Part shown: positions 19,315 through 26,443 of the stretch, in pieces
Position numbering within the stretch: position 1 is the first letter of the stretch
Layout: every line of letters starts with the position of its first letter
NCBI GenBank assembly: GCA_000686145.1
Contig: JMMB01000007.1
Location: 2,666,001 to 2,730,000, forward strand
Origin: Peptostreptococcaceae bacterium VA2
GTDB taxonomy: Bacteria > Bacillota > Clostridia > Peptostreptococcales > Peptostreptococcaceae
DNA length: 64,000 nt
Direction of reading: 5' to 3'
The notes under the pieces: model-generated
What the model was told of the DNA's origin: nothing
The model's database searches: none
Seen by the model: the letters and a program-made list of their open reading frames with translations, nothing else
Translations under genes and position numbers: made by a program

Positions 19315-19893
19315 CTATTTATTAAGGCTACTATTAAATACCTCTATAGCTGCGTTTACTCCTTTTGTAACAGCTGCAGATGTAATAGTTGCCCCTGATA
19401 TTGCTTGTATTTGATCGTCTCCTGAAGCCTTACCTTTAACTACTTTAAGTTCTTGAGCTGGCTTTTCATTAAATTGATCTTTAAATCCTGGTTCTTTTGC
19501 TTTAGACCCAAGTCCTGGAGTCTCAGTCATATTGCCTATGTTAAGACCTGTTACCTTCCCATCTTTTGATATACCTACTATAAGTTCTATTTCTCCTCCA
19601 TATCCTTTTGGAAGTGTTTTTATTGTATACCCTACTACATCTGATGCATTTGAACCTTCATAAACTTCAGCTATTATCCCTTTATCTATGTTCTGTACAC
19701 CTTCAAATACACTATTTTCAAGTTTTTTAAATTCGGTCGCTTCTGGTAATACAATTTGTCTTGATTCATTGTTAGCTTGTATATTTAATTGTTCTATTAC
19801 AGGAGCTGTTGCTTGATTGGTAAGCGATAATGCTAAGGCCGCTACTGCACATATAGCAAATAATGTAAGCCCTAATTTAACCATATTTTTCAT
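19315..19893 (-). CDS. rnfG: Rnf complex flavin subunit RnfG
   Basis: 192 residues: one N-terminal membrane helix and an extracytoplasmic FMN-binding domain. The SGATIT motif at 166-171 provides the threonine (T171) to which FMN is covalently attached by ApbE. Overlaps the stop of rnfD by one base, indicating coupled translation. Confidence 0.96.
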   Translation of the reverse strand: MKNMVKLGLTLFAICAVAALALSLTNQATAPVIEQLNIQANNESRQIVLPEATEFKKLENSVFEGVQNIDKGIIAEVYEGSNASDVVGYTIKTLPKGYGGEIELIVGISKDGKVTGLNIGNMTETPGLGSKAKEPGFKDQFNEKPAQELKVVKGKASGDDQIQAISGATITSAAVTKGVNAAIEVFNSSLNK

Positions 19894-20873
19894 TACTTAG
19901 CCACCTCCCCAAAGACTTTATTTTTTACATATTTATCTATAAGTGGTGTCATAACATTAACTAGTAATATTGAATATGATACTCCTTCTGGATATCCTCC
20001 ATACAATCTTATAACCGTAGCTATTATACCTGCTAGTACCGCATATATAATTTGACCTTTAGTAGTCATAGGAGATGTTGTATAGTCAGTTAACATAAAG
20101 AATGCTCCTAGCATAAGTCCTCCTGCTAACAATTGATATATAGCGAAATTCAGGTCAAACCCACCTAATATAAATGATAATATAAATACTGTACCTATAT
20201 AGCATGCAGGTATTACATAATTAATTACCCCTTTATACATTAGATAAAGTCCACCTATTAATATTAATATAGCTGATGTCTCACCTATACATCCCCCTAT
20301 ATTTCCTATCATCATATCAGTCATGCTCATTCCATTATTAGCCATTTCTGATATTCCTTGTACTCCATGCTTCAAGAAACTTAAAGGAGTTGCAGTTGTA
20401 TACGCATCTATATTTCCACTACTTACCCAATTAACTCCAGTTTTAGTCCAAGCTGTCATTGCTACTGGGAATGAAGCTAATAAAAATGCTCTAGCTGCAA
20501 GTGCTGGATTCACAAAGTTATTACCAATTCCTCCAAACACCATTTTAACTACTATTATTGCAAACATTGAACCTAATATACACATCCACCATGGAAGCGA
20601 TGCTGGAACATTAAATGCTAGCAACAATCCAGTTACTACTGCTGAAAAATCACCTATAGTGCTTTCTTGTTTTGAAATTTTTTGATACAAAAATTCGGCA
20701 CCTATTGCTCCAATTACACAAAAGAATATTACATTTAATGCACTTAATCTAAAAAAGTATAATGCTCCTAATGTAGCTGGAAGAAGCGCTATTATAACCT
20801 GTCTCATTATATAAGATGTATCTTCATTACTTCTCACATGAGGAGAAGATGATACTATCAGTTTGCTATCCAT
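19893..20873 (-). CDS. rnfD: Rnf complex membrane subunit RnfD
   Basis: 326 residues, about nine membrane segments, NqrB homologue. The YTTATPLSFLK segment is the site where FMN is covalently bound to threonine. GGIGNNFVNPALAARAF is a conserved family stretch. Between rnfC (21 bases upstream) and rnfG. Confidence 0.96.
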   Translation of the reverse strand: MDSKLIVSSSPHVRSNEDTSYIMRQVIIALLPATLGALYFFRLSALNVIFFCVIGAIGAEFLYQKISKQESTIGDFSAVVTGLLLAFNVPASLPWWMCILGSMFAIIVVKMVFGGIGNNFVNPALAARAFLLASFPVAMTAWTKTGVNWVSSGNIDAYTTATPLSFLKHGVQGISEMANNGMSMTDMMIGNIGGCIGETSAILILIGGLYLMYKGVINYVIPACYIGTVFILSFILGGFDLNFAIYQLLAGGLMLGAFFMLTDYTTSPMTTKGQIIYAVLAGIIATVIRLYGGYPEGVSYSILLVNVMTPLIDKYVKNKVFGEVAK

Positions 20874-20894
20874 TCTTAGTCCTCCTAACTCCCC

Positions 20895-22232
20895 TTATTT
20901 ATTAGCTGATTCTTTTCTTTTATTTGCTATTATTTCTCTTTTTGCATTTCTAATCGATTGAAGCAATGGTCTACTTGCTGGGCATACAAATGAACAAGAT
21001 CCACACTCTATACAATCTAGCGCCCTATGATTTTGCGCATTTTCAAAATCATTTTTTAATGAATATGCACTTATATATAGTGGCTGTAAAAAAGCAGGAC
21101 ACACACTTAAACATTTTCCACATCTTAAGCAATTCTGTGGCTTTGGTGTACGAGATTCATTTTCATCTAAACATAATATGCCTGATGTTCCTTTATTTGT
21201 TGGAATGTCTATTGTATACTGTGCTATGCCCATCATAGGTCCACCCATTATAACTTTTCCAACATTTTTATTTTCCTTGAATCCTCCACATTGGTCTATA
21301 ATTTCAGATACTATTGTTCCTACTTTTGTTATTAGATTCTTAGGTTCATTTATACAACTTCCTGTTACCGTAGTAATTCTTTCAATAAGTGGCATTCCAG
21401 TTTTTATAGTTTTTGATACTTGTGCAGCTGTTCCAACATTGTTTACTACAGCTCCAGCATCCATAGGTAGTCCCCCAGAAGGTACTTCTCTTCCCGTACA
21501 TGCGTATATAAGTTGCTTCTCTGCACCTTGTGGATACTTAATTTCAAGGCTTACTACTTCTATATCTGAATACGACTCAGAAGCTTTCTTTATAGCTTCA
21601 ATCGCTTCTGGCTTATTAACTTCTATACCTATGTATCCTTTTGACACATTCAAGGCTTTCATAAATACTTTTAATCCAAATACAACTTCTTCAGGATTTT
21701 CAACCATCAGCCTATCATCTGCTGTTAAATATGGTTCACACTCTGCTCCATTTAATATTACCGTATCTATTTTTTTGTCTGGCGGAGGTGATAGTTTTAT
21801 ATGTGTTGGGAATGTAGCACCACCCATTCCAACAATCCCTGCTTCTTTGATTATTCCTACTATTTCTTCTTTACTTAAATCTGCTAACTCACCCTTTGGC
21901 TTAACACTTTCGTGTCTTTCTTCTTTAAAATCGTTTTCTACAATAATACATGTACCTGTTCCTCCAGCTACCTCATGCTCTTTTATAGCTATAACTTTTC
22001 CTGATACTGATGAATGTACATTACAAGATACAAATCCCTGCTGTTCACCTATTTTTTGCCCTACTTTAACCAAGTCTCCAACTTCAACTATCGGCTTTGA
22101 TGGAGCACCTATATGTTGTTGTAGAGGTATATACACTATTTTAGGATCTGCTGCTCTCTCAATAGGCTTTTGGTTAGAGTACTCTTTTCTATATGGAGGA
22201 TGTATACCACCTTTAAAAGTTAAGAGTTTCAT
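20895..22232 (-). CDS. rnfC: Rnf complex NADH-binding subunit RnfC
   Basis: 445 residues. A barrel-sandwich N-terminal domain, the NADH/FMN-binding GMGGATFPTHIKL and GAECEPYLTAD segments, an SLBB-like region, and two 4Fe-4S motifs near the C-terminus (CLRCGKCLSVCP, CIECGSCSFVCP). It reduces NAD+ at the cytoplasmic face. First gene of the operon, with GGGGG 8 bases before the ATG. Confidence 0.96.
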   Translation of the reverse strand: MKLLTFKGGIHPPYRKEYSNQKPIERAADPKIVYIPLQQHIGAPSKPIVEVGDLVKVGQKIGEQQGFVSCNVHSSVSGKVIAIKEHEVAGGTGTCIIVENDFKEERHESVKPKGELADLSKEEIVGIIKEAGIVGMGGATFPTHIKLSPPPDKKIDTVILNGAECEPYLTADDRLMVENPEEVVFGLKVFMKALNVSKGYIGIEVNKPEAIEAIKKASESYSDIEVVSLEIKYPQGAEKQLIYACTGREVPSGGLPMDAGAVVNNVGTAAQVSKTIKTGMPLIERITTVTGSCINEPKNLITKVGTIVSEIIDQCGGFKENKNVGKVIMGGPMMGIAQYTIDIPTNKGTSGILCLDENESRTPKPQNCLRCGKCLSVCPAFLQPLYISAYSLKNDFENAQNHRALDCIECGSCSFVCPASRPLLQSIRNAKREIIANKRKESANK

Positions 22233-22279
22233 TTTATTACCCCCTTTTCTTTAAATTAAAACACTTTATTTGTACTTTA

Positions 22280-22323
22280 ATACAAGTATACTATATATGA
22301 TATAAAAACTTAACAATTGTTAA
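22280..22323 (-). promoter_or_regulatory. Candidate rnf promoter with an overlapping 14-bp perfect palindrome
   Basis: On the minus strand TTGTTA, 17 bases, TAGTAT forms a plausible promoter upstream of rnfC. The -35 lies inside the perfect palindrome TTAACAATTGTTAA (22310-22323), which places a dimeric repressor site over it. The half-site TTAACAA is that of the redox regulator Rex, but the two halves are arranged back to back without the 4-base gap of the classical Rex site, so Rex control is only a guess. Confidence 0.45.
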
Positions 22324-22378
22324 AAAAATATCCGTTTTTTAACGATGGCCAAGCTTTATTTCTATTACAAAAATAAGA

Positions 22379-22404
22379 AAAAGGCTGTTATAAAACAGCC
22401 TCTT
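22379..22404 (-). terminator. Terminator after the SPOR-domain gene
   Basis: AAGAGGCTGTT / AACAGCCTT stem and T run on the minus strand, starting immediately after the TAA stop of the SPOR gene. Confidence 0.85.
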
Positions 22405-23352
22405 TTATGCGTTCTTCATGGAATTAATAAATGAAAAATATCCTTGCATAGAAGACAAATATAAACTCTCACTTATATTATAATTTTTTTCATTTGCTGC
22501 CTTTGATGATACTTCAATTTTATCATTTACATCCTTTGTATATTTCATTAAATTATCCTTAAACACATTCATATTTGAATAATCAATTTTATTAGCTTCT
22601 TTTTCTATATTTGATATTATTTGTTTTCTATTTGTCAAAATATTATTATATGCTTCCAAATCTATGTCTTCTTTATTTGTTGCCCAAAATTTAGATTCTT
22701 CCTCAAAGTTTTTGATTAATGTTTTTAAATCTTTTGATATATTTTCTATATAAGAATATTTGCTAGTATATTCTAATGACAATACAGGTACTTTCATCTC
22801 TGATACAAAAGCATCTGGGAATATATTTTTTATTTGTTCCATATGTTTTTTAGTTACTTCTTTATCAAAGAACGCATATGTTTGGATTTTTTTTGCTTCA
22901 TCCATTTCTACTGCTGAAAAAGGTATTTTATTTTCTATTAGCTTTGTTTCTACTTTATTCATATCTTTATCATTTTTAACTGAAGCTACTTGAATAGCAT
23001 AAATATTCCATGAATCTACCACTGCAACTTTTACATCTTCACTTTTTTCTTTAGTATCTTTTTCTACTGTTTTTTCTTTAACTTCTTTTTGTACTTGTAC
23101 ATCTTTTTCTTTTTTATCATCTTTTAAACCAAGCTCGTCATAGCTTTTAAAATCTACCTTTTCTTCTAAAAAATTATTAAGCTTTAAAAATGATATTTTT
23201 TGAGATAAATTTCCAATGACGTTGCTATCTTTAATTTTTGTATATCCATACCCACTAATCAAGCATATACTTGCCATTATTAAAAGTACTTTTATTTTAT
23301 TATTCTTACGTCTTTTATTAAATCCCCTGTATATTGTTTTCCTCTTATTCAT
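22405..23352 (-). CDS. Membrane-anchored SPOR-domain protein
   Basis: 315 residues: Lys/Arg-rich N-terminus (RGFNKRRKNNKIK), one membrane helix (about 22-40), a charged linker with Lys/Glu repeats (90-135), then a SPOR domain (about 140-215, WNIYAIQVASVKNDKDMNKVE) that would bind denuded septal glycan, and a helical C-terminal region. Presumably a division- or sporulation-site protein. Homologues near rnf exist in related clostridia as far as I recall; the exact role is unknown. Confidence 0.8.
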   Translation of the reverse strand: MNKRKTIYRGFNKRRKNNKIKVLLIMASICLISGYGYTKIKDSNVIGNLSQKISFLKLNNFLEEKVDFKSYDELGLKDDKKEKDVQVQKEVKEKTVEKDTKEKSEDVKVAVVDSWNIYAIQVASVKNDKDMNKVETKLIENKIPFSAVEMDEAKKIQTYAFFDKEVTKKHMEQIKNIFPDAFVSEMKVPVLSLEYTSKYSYIENISKDLKTLIKNFEEESKFWATNKEDIDLEAYNNILTNRKQIISNIEKEANKIDYSNMNVFKDNLMKYTKDVNDKIEVSSKAANEKNYNISESLYLSSMQGYFSFINSMKNA

Positions 23353-23424
23353 TAGTTTGTCCCCCCTAAAAGTTTTCTTTACTTATGTATATTTGAAAAC
23401 TTCTTACTTTATGATTATTTATTG

Positions 23425-24187
23425 TTATATTTTTATTTTTGCTATTATTGGATAATGATCAGACATATTTTTTATTAAAACTTGATAATCTAAAATTTCT
23501 ATTTGCGGAGATATAAAAATATAATCTATTCTATCAAGGCCAGTTGCAAAAGTTAGTATATTAGCCTTGTCTAATTCCTTAGCTACATCTTTTAAAATAG
23601 TATCGTCTAATTCAATATTTCCTTGATTGAAATCTCCAACTACTATATATGGCTCATTTTCTAAAGAGTTTATAAAATTTATAAGTTCCGAAAGCTGTAT
23701 ATCTCTTTCTTTTTCTCCAAGCCCCAAATGTACATTTATAATATTTAGCTTTCTTCCTTCAACATTTACCACCGTATGCAGCATACCTCTTCGCTCTCTT
23801 TCACTATGAAGATAGATATGTTCTTCACTTTTTATAGGATACTTTGAATATGTAACAAGTCCATAATTAAATCCTAAATCTACTACATTCGCTCCAAAAT
23901 GAGAATACATATTTAATTCTTCTTTAAAGCTACTTACCTGAAACCCCGCCTTGGCTGACTCATTAACTTCTTGTAGGCATATTATATCTGCATTTGAAAT
24001 CCTTAAAAAATCGATCATATCAAAAAGAGTAGGAAACATATCTTTATTTAACCCACTATGAATATTGTAACTAACTATCTTTATTTCTTTTTTTGGTGAA
24101 AAACACTTCATTTCTACCATAAAGCTTATATTAATTAAAAATATTATTATTATTATCAGACCTAATTTTTTTGCACGTATATGCCAT
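23425..24187 (-). CDS. Endonuclease/exonuclease/phosphatase family protein, probably membrane-anchored; apparent frameshift at an A7 tract
   Basis: The clear EEP domain spans 23425-24120 (231 residues): VSYNIHSGLN, CLQEVN, NVHLG, VVGDFNQG, DRIDYIF and SDHYPI are the metal and catalytic motifs of the Mg-dependent phosphodiesterase fold. The ATG at 24120 has no ribosome binding site. Upstream the frame continues without stop through KKLGLIIIIIFLINISF, a good membrane helix, back to an A7 tract (24166-24172). One base less there would join it to an ATG at 24187 preceded by GAGGAG. The gene is either frameshifted, expressed by slippage, or affected by a homopolymer sequencing error. Confidence 0.75.
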
Positions 24188-24235
24188 CAACTCCTCGTTT
24201 GATTTCTTTTATATTATATGCTATTTTAAAAATTA

Positions 24236-24257
24236 AAGACGCTTTATAAGCGTCTTC
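24236..24257 (-). terminator. Terminator after the 200-residue hypothetical gene
   Basis: GACGCTT / AAGCGTC stem followed by TTTAATTTTT on the minus strand. Confidence 0.75.
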
Positions 24258-24275
24258 AATTCTACATTATTATAT

Positions 24276-24878
24276 TTATTTTTTAGAAAGCTTCTCTTTC
24301 ATTATATAATTGATTATTTTTTTTCTTATTTCTTCAGCTCCATCTTCATCCTCTACCTGTAAGTCTAATAGTCTAGCTATAGACCTCATATCATTTCTTG
24401 TTTTTGATTTATAACTTTCTACTAAATCTTTTTTTATTCTTTCTGGTTCTAGTATATATTCGTATTCTCCTCTTTTATATGAAAAATACTTCTGGGAATA
24501 CTCATTTTTGTTAGAATATATGTGTGTAGATACTTTCCTTAATACTTGATTATATGAATTTTTTGTATTTATATTTATGCCTAAATATTTTGCAAATTTT
24601 ACTAATTCATTCTTTGATTTAAATGTTTCTTCAGATTTTATAGTTCTTGCAATTGAAGAAATATTATCTTGATTTGCACCTTTTTTTAAAACTCTTGAAT
24701 ATGTTTTATTTACGCCCATCCCTTGAGTTATTTTTTTAATATTTTCATTTATTATTTTATCAACATTTCCCTCAAAGTACTTTTGAACTCCCTTTTGAGA
24801 TACATAGCTATCAAGTTCTTTTTGGGCCATATCAAGTATCATCTTTCTTAAATTTTCCTTGTATCCTCTTTCATCCAC
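24276..24878 (-). CDS. Hypothetical protein with SAP-like helical repeats
   Basis: 200 residues, soluble, Lys-rich; I do not recognise the family. Two or three helix-turn segments resemble one another (DNISSIARTIKSEETFKSK, ELVKFAKYLGININTK, DMRSIARLLDLQVEDEDG), each followed by a basic helix, reminiscent of SAP or Rho-N type nucleic-acid-binding repeats. It has its own terminator and a GGGGGG ribosome binding site. A nucleic-acid-binding role is an inference from the repeat pattern only. Confidence 0.65.
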   Translation of the reverse strand: MDERGYKENLRKMILDMAQKELDSYVSQKGVQKYFEGNVDKIINENIKKITQGMGVNKTYSRVLKKGANQDNISSIARTIKSEETFKSKNELVKFAKYLGININTKNSYNQVLRKVSTHIYSNKNEYSQKYFSYKRGEYEYILEPERIKKDLVESYKSKTRNDMRSIARLLDLQVEDEDGAEEIRKKIINYIMKEKLSKK

Positions 24879-25015
24879 GATACTCCCCCCTTAGTTACTT
24901 ATATTATATTCAAGTTTCTAAAAAAGTGTGAGTTACCTTCTTGGCCAAATTAAACAATATAAAAATATATCTTTATACTTTAAGTCATATTATTTTTTAT
25001 TGTTAATTGTGTATA

Positions 25016-25119
25016 TATAATTTAAATACGGGGATACTATTAAAGTAAAATCAAACATACTCAATCTCCCCATTTAGGCTTCTATTATTTCCCCCAATAG
25101 AAGCCATTTTTATATTTTT
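25016..25119 (+). ncRNA. Candidate small RNA with its own promoter element and terminator
   Basis: In the 317-base gap between two minus-strand genes the plus strand has TATAAT at 25016-25021 (preceded by TGTGTA), then about 50 bases containing GGGGA ... TCCCC complementary segments (about 25030-25071), then a strong terminator: GGCTTCTATT / AATAGAAGCC (25077-25105) followed by ATTTTTATATTTTT. The expected transcript is about 90 nt from 25028. No open reading frame of note. The -35 is poor. I do not recognise a known RNA family. Confidence 0.5.
25077..25119 (+). terminator. Plus-strand terminator with no upstream protein gene
   Basis: Perfect 10-bp stem GGCTTCTATT / AATAGAAGCC, 9-base loop ATTTCCCCC, then a T-rich tail on the plus strand only. 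No coding gene on that strand precedes it. Confidence 0.8.
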
Positions 25120-25123
25120 ACAT

Positions 25124-25174
25124 AAAAAAATATCCTCTAAATAATCCTTAATAAATAAAGGTATTGTTTAGAGG
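25124..25174 (-). terminator. Terminator of the cyclodeaminase pseudogene
   Basis: CCTCTAAACAAT / ATTATTTAGAGG stem (one G-T pair) followed by TTTTTTT on the minus strand, 22 bases after the pseudogene stop. Confidence 0.65.
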
Positions 25175-25195
25175 GTTATTTATATGATTTATTTT

Positions 25196-25826
25196 TTACA
25201 ATGTATTTATACTTACTACAACTTTATCTACTACCTCAAAAAAAGCATTAAATAATTCCCTCATATCTGGCTTATATGAACCTATTGCTATTATATGTTT
25301 TCCTTTTAGTAATTCTTCATTATTTTCTATAACTGGTTGATATGAAGTTGTTGCAGTTACTATTACCTCACTATTTTCTAATAGTTCTCTAGAGCTATCT
25401 ACTACATTTATACTAATATCTTTTAGCTCTTTTTGTAATTTAATCTTTAAATCATTAGCTTTTTCTTTTGTACATTTTCACTTGCAGTATTTCTAATTCC
25501 AACGCCTCCTACAGCTCCCGTTTTTACTGCTGTAAGCATTTACAAACGATCTCTCCAGTATCTATATCATTAACTAACATTACTCCGTATATAACTGGCT
25601 TATTTAGTTTGGTATTGTTAGGCTCTACAGTAAGTATCTTTGTCCCAAATATTTCTTCTGTAAAACATGGCATATATAATGATGTTAAATCATCATTTTC
25701 TACCTGTATTCTCTATGGCATGTTAAATTTATTCTCACCATATATTCTATATGCTTTCTTTATTGCATCCATAATTTCATCTAGTGTTATTAACTTTAAT
25801 ATATCTTCTTCATTTAAATATATCAT
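25196..25826 (-). pseudogene. Ornithine cyclodeaminase / mu-crystallin family pseudogene
   Basis: Reading from the ATG at 25826 (AAGGGG upstream), MIYLNEEDILKLITLDEIMD ... YRIYGENKFNMP is a normal family start, then an in-frame TAG follows the P. Homology resumes in the same frame (LYMPCFTEEIFGTKILTVEP, GVMLVNDIDTGEIVC), shifts frame at LTAVKTGAVGGVGIR, and ends in a third segment (SEVIVTATTSYQPVIEN, IAIGSYKPDMREL) in yet another frame. Much of the NAD-binding Rossmann region is missing. At least one stop, two frame changes and an internal deletion make it non-functional. The intact family acts on ornithine or imino acids. Confidence 0.88.
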
Positions 25827-25887
25827 TATAATCCCCTTTTAATATTTATTGATATTATTGTTGATAACTTATATTTATAATAAAAAC

Positions 25888-25921
25888 AAGGAGTAGTACA
25901 TTAAAGCACTACTCCTTATTT
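25888..25921 (-). terminator. Terminator of the HMA protein gene
   Basis: AAGGAGTAGT / ACTACTCCTT stem with a 10-base loop and TTGTTTTTA on the minus-strand side, just after the HMA gene. Confidence 0.85.
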
Positions 25922-25924
25922 TTA

Positions 25925-26137
25925 TTACTCTATTCCTTTTAGTTCAAATCCTAGCTCTTGTATTGCCGAGCTTAATTCAGTTTCATTTACACTATCTTCC
26001 ACTTCAACTATTGCATATTTTTCATCTAAATTAACCTCTACTACTTTTATACCTTTTATATCTTCTGTAAGTGCTGTTTTTAAGTGATTTACACAATGTC
26101 CACAACTCATACCTTCTATTAATAATTTTTTTTGCAT
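25925..26137 (-). CDS. Heavy-metal-associated domain protein, CopZ-like copper chaperone
   Basis: 70 residues comprising a single HMA domain with the metal-binding GMSCGHC motif (Cys11 and Cys14 in M-x-C-x-x-C). Such proteins carry Cu(I) to a CopA ATPase or the CsoR repressor. No copA or csoR is in the window, so it is a stand-alone unit with its own operator and terminator. AGGAGG ribosome binding site before the ATG. Hg or Zn binding cannot be excluded from sequence. Confidence 0.88.
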   Translation of the reverse strand: MQKKLLIEGMSCGHCVNHLKTALTEDIKGIKVVEVNLDEKYAIVEVEDSVNETELSSAIQELGFELKGIE

Positions 26138-26153
26138 ATTTATACCTCCTCAT

Positions 26154-26174
26154 ATACCCTATGAGGGTATTATA
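26154..26174 (-). promoter_or_regulatory. CsoR-like operator overlapping the HMA gene promoter
   Basis: Perfect inverted repeat ATACCCT-atg-AGGGTAT at 26154-26170, 16 bases upstream of the start codon. Its end overlaps a TATAAT -10 on the minus strand (26169-26174). The G/C-rich core flanked by AT matches the style of CsoR operators (TACCC...GGGTA), fitting copper-responsive repression. Confidence 0.7.
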
Positions 26175-26261
26175 TCATATTAAACAAGCTATTTACATTA
26201 TTTTTCTATATATTTATTATAAGTATTCAGCATTAAATATCTTCTAGTTTTTTCTATATAA

Positions 26262-26298
26262 AAAAAATGGGTTTGATTTAAATTCAAACCCATTTTTT
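26262..26298. terminator. Terminator downstream of tRNA-Leu(GAG)
   Basis: AAAAAATGGGTTTGA / TTCAAACCCATTTTTT hairpin with T run on the minus strand, 4 bases after the tRNA 3' end. The symmetric A/T arms would also work on the plus strand. Confidence 0.85.
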
Positions 26299-26301
26299 AT
26301 T

Positions 26302-26388
26302 TGGTGCGGAAAGCGGGACTTGAACCCGCACGAGTATTCGCTCGCTACCCCCTCAAGATAGTGCGTCTGCCGATTCCGCCATTCCCGC
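26302..26388 (-). tRNA. tRNA-Leu (anticodon GAG)
   Basis: Class II tRNA with long variable arm. Acceptor GCGGGAA pairs with TTTCCGC (one G-T), discriminator A, encoded CCA. Anticodon stem CTATC / GGTAG encloses loop TTGAGGG, giving anticodon GAG (reads CUC/CUU). T arm GCGGGTTCAAGTCCCGC. The open reading frame overlapping this locus is spurious. Confidence 0.97.
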
Positions 26389-26435
26389 ATATGCCTTATA
26401 CTATAAAGCATATGCATTTTAAGTTTATAAGTCAA
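26387..26435 (-). promoter_or_regulatory. Promoter and palindromic leader of tRNA-Leu(GAG)
   Basis: TTGACT (26435-26430), 17 bases, TATGCT (26412-26407) on the minus strand. The -10 lies inside a 29-bp inverted repeat whose ends are both GCATATGC (26387-26394 and 26408-26415) and which runs into the first base pairs of the tRNA. Confidence 0.6.
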
Positions 26436-26443
26436 TAAATTTA

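Noticed and set aside
21178-22254. 358-codon plus-strand ORF
   Set aside because: Complete antisense shadow of rnfC, whose cluster motifs and operon position are unambiguous.
25468-25842. 124-codon plus-strand ORF
   Set aside because: Antisense to the ornithine cyclodeaminase pseudogene, where the minus-strand homology is clear; no ribosome binding site.
26244-26435. 63-codon minus-strand ORF
   Set aside because: It runs across tRNA-Leu(GAG) and its terminator and has no ribosome binding site.
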